A stretch of DNA of 5,847 nt. Source: an uncultured Lachnospiraceae bacterium (lineage in GTDB: Bacteria > Bacillota_A > Clostridia > Lachnospirales > Lachnospiraceae). Positions 1 to 3,991 of the stretch are shown here, one piece after another. Made by a program: the position numbers and the translations under genes. The stretch covers positions 1 to 5,847 of the forward strand of contig CAJUGZ010000270.1 in assembly GCA_910585855.1 (NCBI GenBank), written 5' to 3'. Within the stretch, counting starts at the first letter, position 1, and each line of letters starts with the position of its first letter. The notes under the pieces were generated by a model. That model worked only from the letters and a program-made list of their open reading frames with translations, made no database searches and had not been told where the DNA came from.

Positions 1-30
1 TTCACATCCTGCTTCCATGCAGGGTGTGAA
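1..30. repeat. Perfect 12-bp hairpin at the left edge
   Basis: Positions 1-12 pair with 19-30 over twelve positions, one of them a T-G wobble (7 with 24), around the six-base loop TTCCAT. On the + strand the stem is followed by eight A residues and GGGG, not a T tract, so it is not a standard terminator for rightward transcription. For leftward transcription any T tract would lie left of position 1, outside the window. It may be the end of an upstream gene's terminator or part of a larger structured element cut by the window edge. Confidence 0.6.
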
Positions 31-52
31 AAAAAAGGGGCGTGTTTAGCCC
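29..52 (-). terminator. Possible leftward intrinsic terminator
   Basis: Read on the minus strand, GGGC (52-49) can pair with GCCC (41-38) across a seven-base loop, followed by one C and eight T residues (36-29). The stem is only 4 bp but all G-C. An alternative longer-range stem pairs 141-136 (GGGGCG) with 42-37 (CGCCCC), ending at the same T tract. If real, it would end a leftward transcript that starts somewhere in the 474-bp gene-free stretch. No convincing leftward promoter or coding region was found there, so this is tentative. Confidence 0.3.
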
Positions 53-104
53 AGAGGATAGGGAAGAGGCTATCTTACGGCTGATAAAATCCTTCCTTAC
101 ACCT

Positions 105-300
105 GTTTCGTTTTGGTCGAAATGAGGGCGAATTGCGCCCCGGTCTGTCCGGCTGGATCAAAGAAAAGGCAGAAGTCTTAGAACTTCTTGCTTTTTGGAA
201 GCCGGAACAGCAGGCTGTCCACCGTTTTCCAATCTGGCGTCCTCCCTCCATTCTTCTCATAAAATCAAAATGTTATCCTTTTTTCAGTTTATAAGTTTAT
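105..300. repeat. Copy A of a ~190-bp dispersed repeat
   Basis: The core at 171-243 matches 1519-1591 at 69 of 73 positions by eye. Both cores contain the palindrome AGAAGTCTTAGAACTTCT (171-188 here). Similarity continues to a shared tail, AAAATCAAAA plus a T-rich stretch and GTTTATAAGTTTAT (to 300). On the left, a GTTTCG-GGTC-GAAA motif (105-122) sits at nearly the same distance from the core as in copy B, but the sequence between is largely different. In this copy CTGTCCGGCT (145-154) can pair with AGCCGGAACAG (200-210) with one bulged A, enclosing the palindrome. No open reading frame is shared between copies, so it looks like a non-coding repeat or small mobile element. The left boundary is uncertain. 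Confidence 0.7.
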
Positions 301-407
301 TTTGGATTTAGATAATGTATAACACAAAAAGATGTATGGTTTATTTTATATATATTTTTTGTCAAATTTCTTCTTTTAAAGGGGAGAAGAAGGGGAATAC
401 TTTTTGT

Positions 408-435
408 TTGCTTTCTTATTTCAAAGTGCTATAAT
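408..435 (+). promoter_or_regulatory. Extended -10 promoter for gene 1
   Basis: A perfect TATAAT (430-435) is preceded by TG at 427-428, giving the extended -10 form TGnTATAAT. The best -35 candidate is a weak TTGCTT (408-413), 16 bp upstream, which fits because extended -10 promoters depend less on the -35. The start of transcription would be near 442, giving a leader of about 33 nt with no room for a riboswitch. The AT-rich stretch 301-400 upstream holds nothing else I can name. Confidence 0.7.
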
Positions 436-456
436 GATTTTGCAGGGAATGATAGG

Positions 457-463
457 AAAGGAG
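457..463 (+). promoter_or_regulatory. Ribosome binding site of gene 1
   Basis: AAAGGAG lies 11 nt before a GTG codon at 475. The spacing is slightly long, but no closer in-frame start exists. The next in-frame ATG (508) would cut away the charged N-terminus of the signal peptide. The site therefore supports the GTG start. Confidence 0.7.
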
Positions 464-474
464 TAGAGAAAAGC

Positions 475-1431
475 GTGAAAAGAAAGTTTTATAAAAAGGC
501 AGCCGGTATGATTCTGGCAGCAGTATGTATGCTGACAGGAACGGCTACCCCTTCTGTTTTGGCACAGGGGGAGGCAGGATGGAGGGAAAATGAAGTTGGC
601 TGGTGGTATCAAAATCCAGACGGAAGTTATCAAAAGAATGGCTGGTTTCAGGATATCGACCAAAACTGGTATTATTTTGACACTGAAGGATATATGCAGA
701 CAGGATGGATTCGGGATAAAGGCTTTTGGTATTTTGCAGAGGAAAGCGGAAAAATGCAGACAGGGGTTATTCAAATCAATGGACAGACCTATTATTTTAA
801 TCCAGTTTTGGGCAGTGATTTAGGAAAGATGCAGACTGGAAAAGTAAACATTCAGAATAAAGTCTATTATTTTAATGCAAACGGAACAGCAATCGGAGAA
901 ATACCACATGCAGAGCGAAGTTATCAAGTACCTTTGCAGAGTACATATGTGCAGGATGATAAATATATAGTAGACAGTAAAGTAAATCATGAAAATAAAG
1001 ATAGAGTAGTGTTATTTGAAAATCATATTTTAGAAGAGATGATACGAACTTATTTAAAAGAACAAACCACCCGAAATTTAACATGGAATGATTTAAAAGG
1101 ATATTCGGTAGTTTCTATTCAGATGATGACAGATAGCAGAAGCAGACTGATTTTTCAGATTGAATTAAGAGAGGCAGAAACGATGATAGGAATGATTCAG
1201 GTAGGATTAGAAGAACTTGAATCGGTGGCAAAAGATCTTTCTAAATTTCCAGATCTGAAAAAAGTGGAAATAAAGGGAATTTATATGAAGTCCTCTTTAA
1301 CAAATGTGGCACAGGGAGATGAAGAAAATTTAACAGATATGGAGGTTTTATTGGACGTTTTAGCAGAATATCTGTCGATTGAGGATATGTTGATGAAAAT
1401 TGATTTTGAACTGTCAGTAAAGACGGAATAG
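475..1431 (+). CDS. Secreted cell-wall-binding repeat protein with unknown C-terminal domain
   Basis: This 318-residue protein starts at GTG. Residues 1-30 form a signal peptide: a Lys/Arg-rich start, a hydrophobic core around 10-24, and likely cleavage after VLA at residue 30. Residues about 42-141 hold five imperfect choline-binding/cell-wall-binding type repeats with the expected GW, WYYF/TYYF/VYYF and KMQTG elements (for example NWYYFDTEGYMQTGW at 64-78). In known proteins such repeats attach non-covalently to wall polymers at the cell surface. Residues about 145-318 match no family I can name. The stretch LFENHILEEMIRTYLKEQ (180-197) followed by LTWNDLKGY resembles the helical N-cap of bacterial leucine-rich-repeat proteins, and LSKFPDLKKVEIKGI (255-269) resembles one LRR unit. 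No catalytic motif or LPxTG anchor is visible. A role at the cell surface is inferred, and the exact function is unknown. The gene has its own promoter and lies between two repeat copies. Confidence 0.88.
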   Translation: MKRKFYKKAAGMILAAVCMLTGTATPSVLAQGEAGWRENEVGWWYQNPDGSYQKNGWFQDIDQNWYYFDTEGYMQTGWIRDKGFWYFAEESGKMQTGVIQINGQTYYFNPVLGSDLGKMQTGKVNIQNKVYYFNANGTAIGEIPHAERSYQVPLQSTYVQDDKYIVDSKVNHENKDRVVLFENHILEEMIRTYLKEQTTRNLTWNDLKGYSVVSIQMMTDSRSRLIFQIELREAETMIGMIQVGLEELESVAKDLSKFPDLKKVEIKGIYMKSSLTNVAQGDEENLTDMEVLLDVLAEYLSIEDMLMKIDFELSVKTE

Positions 1432-1450
1432 GTAATCAAATTCTTTTTTT

Positions 1451-1638
1451 GTTTCGGGGTCAAGAAACAGCCAGATTCGAAAACGGTGGGCAGCTTGCAG
1501 TGACTTTGGAAAAAAGTTAGAAGTCTTAGAACTTCTTGCTTTTTGGAAACCGGAACAGCAGGCTGCCCACCGTTTTCGAATCTGGCATCCTCTTTTCTTA
1601 AAATCAAAAGTATATTTTTTTTAAGTTTATAAGTTTAT
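1451..1638. repeat. Copy B of the ~190-bp dispersed repeat
   Basis: It has the same orientation as copy A, which begins about 1.35 kb to the left. The core at 1519-1591 carries the palindrome at 1519-1536 and differs from copy A at four of 73 positions. The shared tail GTTTATAAGTTTAT ends at 1638, only 22 bp before the thrS -35 element. The left side begins with a GTTTC-GAAAC hairpin (1451-1455 with 1464-1468). Unlike copy A, this copy contains a full-length inverted repeat (1470-1586). It starts 19 bp after the stop codon of gene 1. Confidence 0.7.
1470..1586 (+). terminator. Perfect 25-bp inverted repeat, possible terminator of gene 1
   Basis: Positions 1470-1494 are the exact reverse complement of 1562-1586 (25 of 25). 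A few further inner pairs are possible (1495-1498 with 1558-1561, one wobble). The 67-base interior carries the smaller hairpin 1519-1536. After the right arm comes a pyrimidine-rich tail (ATCCTCTTTTCTT), so the RNA hairpin could end transcription from gene 1, and no other terminator is visible there. The long interior is unusual for an intrinsic terminator. The terminal-inverted-repeat layout would equally fit a 117-bp MITE-like element, although no target-site duplication is evident. Confidence 0.45.
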
Positions 1639-1660
1639 CCTGAACTGTTTGATTTTTATA

Positions 1661-1688
1661 TTGACAAAAAAATTCTAAATGTTATAAT
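1661..1688 (+). promoter_or_regulatory. Housekeeping sigma promoter of the thrS leader
   Basis: A perfect TTGACA (1661-1666) and a perfect TATAAT (1683-1688) are separated by 16 bp. Transcription should begin around 1694-1697, about 40 nt before the first T-box helix and about 300 nt before the thrS start. Both hexamers are consensus, as is common for leaders whose control is exerted by attenuation instead of initiation. Confidence 0.9.
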
Positions 1689-1909
1689 CGCAGATAGAAG
1701 TATTATGCTATTGTAAATAATCATACAGACAATACGATGATAAGAAGAGTAGGACAGGAAATATTTCAGAGAGAGGCGGTTTGCTGAAAATGCCTTAATA
1801 GGAACTGTTTGAAAACTAACTTGGAGTGGCTCTAATCCAGCTCGGTGATTCCGTTATCATCAAAAAAGTGGCAGAAACAACAGATAAAAGAATTTTGTTG
1901 CTGCAATTT

Positions 1910-1935
1910 GGGTGGAACCACGGATTTTTCGTCCC
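1910..1935 (+). promoter_or_regulatory. T-box antiterminator
   Basis: GGG (1910-1912) pairs with CCC (1933-1935) and ACG (1920-1922) with CGT (1930-1932). They flank the canonical seven-base bulge TGGAACC (1913-1919). The TGGA part should pair with the free UCCA end of uncharged tRNA, which predicts a U discriminator base in the cognate tRNA. Its 3' strand shares 1932-1935 with the terminator stem, so only one of the two structures can form. Confidence 0.9.
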
Positions 1936-1972
1936 TTGTACTATAGTTGTTGCTATGGTGCAGGGGATTTTT
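1932..1972 (+). terminator. T-box-controlled intrinsic terminator
   Basis: Positions 1932-1946 pair with 1953-1967 over 15 consecutive positions, including four G-U wobbles, around the loop TTGTTG. Five T residues follow (1968-1972). This is the default 'off' structure when tRNA-Thr is charged. It ends 25 bases before the thrS start codon. Confidence 0.93.
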
Positions 1973-1983
1973 ATAATGTATAG

Positions 1984-1991
1984 AAAGGAAG
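1984..1991 (+). promoter_or_regulatory. Ribosome binding site of thrS
   Basis: AAAGGAAG ends 6 nt before the ATG at 1998 and lies just downstream of the terminator, so it is only transcribed when the T-box reads through. It confirms 1998 as the start. Confidence 0.8.
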
Positions 1992-1997
1992 AGTATC

Positions 1998-3959
1998 ATG
2001 AAAGTAAGATTAAAAGATGGTTCTGTAAAAGAGTATGAAGGGGCAAAGAGTGTATATGAAATTGCACAGGATATCAGTGAAGGTTTGGCAAGAATGGCAT
2101 GTGCCGGAGAAGTGGATGGAGAATCAGTAGATTTAAGAACAGTAATAGAAAAAGATTGTGATTTAAATATTTTAACAGCCAATGATCCAAAAGGGCTTGC
2201 TGCCTATCGCCATACAACGTCACATGTTTTGGCAGAGGCAGTGAAAAGAGTATTTCCAGATGCAAAATTAGCGATTGGACCTTCGATTGATACCGGATTT
2301 TATTATGATTTTGATCATGCACCATTTTCCAGAGAAGATTTAGATAAATTGGAAGCAGAAATGAAGAAAATTATTAAAGAGGGAAATAAACTTGAGAAAT
2401 TTACGCTTTCAAGAGAAGAAGCAATTCGCTATATGGAGGAAAGGAATGAGCCGTATAAGGTAGAATTGATTCAAGATTTGCCGGAGGATGCAGTGATTTC
2501 ATTCTATCGGCAGGGGGATTTTGTGGATCTGTGTGCAGGACCTCATCTGATGAGTACAAAGGGCATTAAGGCATTTAAGCTGATTTCTTCTTCCGGGGCA
2601 TATTGGAGAGGCAGTGAAAAAAACAAGATGTTAGCCAGAATCTATGGAACAGCATTTTTAAAGAAAGAAGAATTGACAGAATATTTGGAATATTTAGAAA
2701 ATATTAAAAAGAGGGATCACAATAAATTAGGGCGTGAAATGGAATTATTTACCACTGTGGATGTAATCGGACAGGGATTGCCTTTGATTATGCCAAAGGG
2801 GACAAAAATCATTCAGAAGCTGCAAAGATGGATTGAAGATGAAGAGGATTATAACCGTGGATATATGAGAACAAAGACACCGTTTATGGCAAAAAGCGAT
2901 CTCTATAAAATTTCTGGTCATTGGGATCACTATAAAGAAGGGATGTTTGTATTAGGGGATGAAGAAAAGGATAAAGAGGTATTGGCACTTCGACCGATGA
3001 CTTGTCCGTTTCAGTATTATATCTATAAGGCAAGCCAGAAGTCTTATCGGGATTTGCCTTGCCGCTACAGTGAAACTTCTACTCTGTTTCGAAATGAGGA
3101 TTCCGGTGAAATGCACGGGCTTACAAGGGTACGCCAGTTTACGATTTCAGAGGGGCATTTAATTATTCGTCCAGATCAGGTAGAGGAAGAATTAAAAGGC
3201 TGTTTGGAATTGGCACTTTATTGTTTAAAAACGTTAGGAATTGATGATGAAGTAACGTATCGTTTGTCAAAGTGGGATCCGCAAAATAAGGAAAAATATT
3301 TAGGAGATGAAGCATATTGGGAAAAGACACAAGAGATTCTAAGAAATATTTTAGTGGAAAATAACCTGCCGTTTTATGAAGCGGACGGAGAAGCTGCTTT
3401 TTATGGACCAAAAGTAGATTTTCAGATGAAGAATGTGTATGGAAAAGAGGATACTGCGATTACCATTCAGTTAGATTGTGCGATTGCGGAATCTTTTGAT
3501 ATGTATTATATTGATCAAAATGGAGAAAAGCAGCGTCCTTATATTATTCATAGAACTTCCATGGGATGCTATGAACGGATGCTGGCATCTTTAATTGAGA
3601 AGTATGAAGGAAATTTCCCGACTTGGCTGTGTCCAGAACAGGTACGTGTGCTGCCGATTTCCGAAAAATATCATAGTTATGCAGATCAGGTATTGATGGA
3701 ATTAAAAAAGAATGGTATTGATGCTTCAATTGATAAGAGAAGTGAGAAGATAGGATTTAAGATTCGTGAAGCAAGATTGGATCGGCTGCCATATATGGTA
3801 ATTGTTGGACAAAAGGAGGAAGAAGAAGGAGTCATTTCTGTAAGAAGTCGTTTTCATGGGGATGAAGGGCAAAAGACGCTTTTGGAGTTTATCCGATCTG
3901 TATGTGAAGAAATTCGTACAAAAGAAATAAAAAAGATAACCATACAGGAAGAAAAATAG
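1998..3959 (+). CDS. thrS: Threonyl-tRNA synthetase
   Basis: This cytoplasmic class II synthetase joins threonine to tRNA-Thr using ATP. At 653 residues it is close to the usual bacterial length of about 640. Domains in order: N-terminal TGS (about 1-62); the second additional (editing) domain with HTTSH (H72, H76) and DLCAGPH (C179, H183), which removes mischarged serine; the catalytic core (about 245-540); and the C-terminal anticodon-binding domain (about 545-640). Expected zinc ligands are C336, H387 and H518. Motif 2 is seen at FRNE (R365) with GLTRVRQF, and motif 3 around GCYERM (R527). The sequence around H387 reads FTISEGH, where E. coli ThrRS has FTQDDAH, and CPFQ follows the first zinc ligand instead of CPGH. 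I take this to be a divergent but functional subgroup, since all zinc and editing ligands are present. Expression is governed by the upstream T-box. Confidence 0.97.
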   Translation: MKVRLKDGSVKEYEGAKSVYEIAQDISEGLARMACAGEVDGESVDLRTVIEKDCDLNILTANDPKGLAAYRHTTSHVLAEAVKRVFPDAKLAIGPSIDTGFYYDFDHAPFSREDLDKLEAEMKKIIKEGNKLEKFTLSREEAIRYMEERNEPYKVELIQDLPEDAVISFYRQGDFVDLCAGPHLMSTKGIKAFKLISSSGAYWRGSEKNKMLARIYGTAFLKKEELTEYLEYLENIKKRDHNKLGREMELFTTVDVIGQGLPLIMPKGTKIIQKLQRWIEDEEDYNRGYMRTKTPFMAKSDLYKISGHWDHYKEGMFVLGDEEKDKEVLALRPMTCPFQYYIYKASQKSYRDLPCRYSETSTLFRNEDSGEMHGLTRVRQFTISEGHLIIRPDQVEEELKGCLELALYCLKTLGIDDEVTYRLSKWDPQNKEKYLGDEAYWEKTQEILRNILVENNLPFYEADGEAAFYGPKVDFQMKNVYGKEDTAITIQLDCAIAESFDMYYIDQNGEKQRPYIIHRTSMGCYERMLASLIEKYEGNFPTWLCPEQVRVLPISEKYHSYADQVLMELKKNGIDASIDKRSEKIGFKIREARLDRLPYMVIVGQKEEEEGVISVRSRFHGDEGQKTLLEFIRSVCEEIRTKEIKKITIQEEK

Positions 3960-3980
3960 TTTTCAGATATGTTTAGGCAG

Positions 3981-3987
3981 GGAGGAG
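3981..3987 (+). promoter_or_regulatory. Strong ribosome binding site of gene 3
   Basis: GGAGGAG lies 4 nt before the ATG at 3992 (counting from its last base; GGAGG itself is 6 nt away). The 32-bp gap after the thrS stop holds this site but no hairpin or promoter that I can see, so the two genes should share a transcript. Confidence 0.85.
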
Positions 3988-3991
3988 AAAA

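Larger units (their letters stand above)
1736..1972 (+). ncRNA. T-box riboswitch, threonine type, upstream of thrS
   Basis: This leader senses uncharged tRNA-Thr and decides between termination and readthrough into thrS. Stem I closes with GATGATAA (1736-1743) against TTATCATC (1854-1861). It contains the AGTA motif (1748-1751), the AGAGAG bulge region (1768-1773) and a distal GGC/GCC helix (1775-1777 with 1792-1794) capped by a GCTGAAAA-type loop. The probable specifier codon is ACT (Thr) at 1815-1817, followed by the familiar CTTGGAG context. Stem III is GCAGAAACAA (1871-1880) with TTGTTGCTGC (1895-1904), with one mismatch. The diagnostic T-box TGGGTGGAACCACGG spans 1909-1923. Only nine bases separate Stem I from Stem III, so a separate Stem II and IIA/B pseudoknot appear to be missing. 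The neighbouring gene makes the threonine assignment firm, but the exact specifier position is inferred. Confidence 0.95.

Noticed and set aside
40..66. tRNA-like D-arm sequence (TTTAGCCCAGAGGATAGGG) with a possible acceptor pairing at 37-42/136-141
   Set aside because: The D-arm resembles TAGCTCAGAGGATAGAGC, but no anticodon arm of 5 bp plus 7 bases can be placed, the TTCRANY T-loop is absent, and the enclosed length (105 nt) does not fit a tRNA. At most it is a decayed remnant.
75..260. Leftward open frame of 61 codons across repeat copy A
   Set aside because: It has no ribosome binding site, its composition is not protein-like, and the equivalent frame in copy B gives an unrelated peptide in another phase.
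315..434. Rightward 39-codon frame beginning ATGTATAACACA
   Set aside because: It has no ribosome binding site, and its end overlaps the gene 1 promoter; it is most likely chance in AT-rich sequence.
1281..1607. Leftward open frame of 108 codons overlapping the end of gene 1 and copy B
   Set aside because: It runs antisense to gene 1 and through a palindromic non-coding repeat, with no recognisable protein similarity.
1950..1977. Second promoter with TTGCTA and TATAAT overlapping the T-box terminator
   Set aside because: The -10 matches, but transcription would begin at about the ribosome binding site of thrS, leaving no usable leader. The TATAAT is more simply explained as AT-rich sequence after the terminator.
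1826..2038. Rightward 70-codon frame through the T-box and thrS start
   Set aside because: It lies in the structured leader and overlaps thrS out of frame; it is a shadow with no ribosome binding site.
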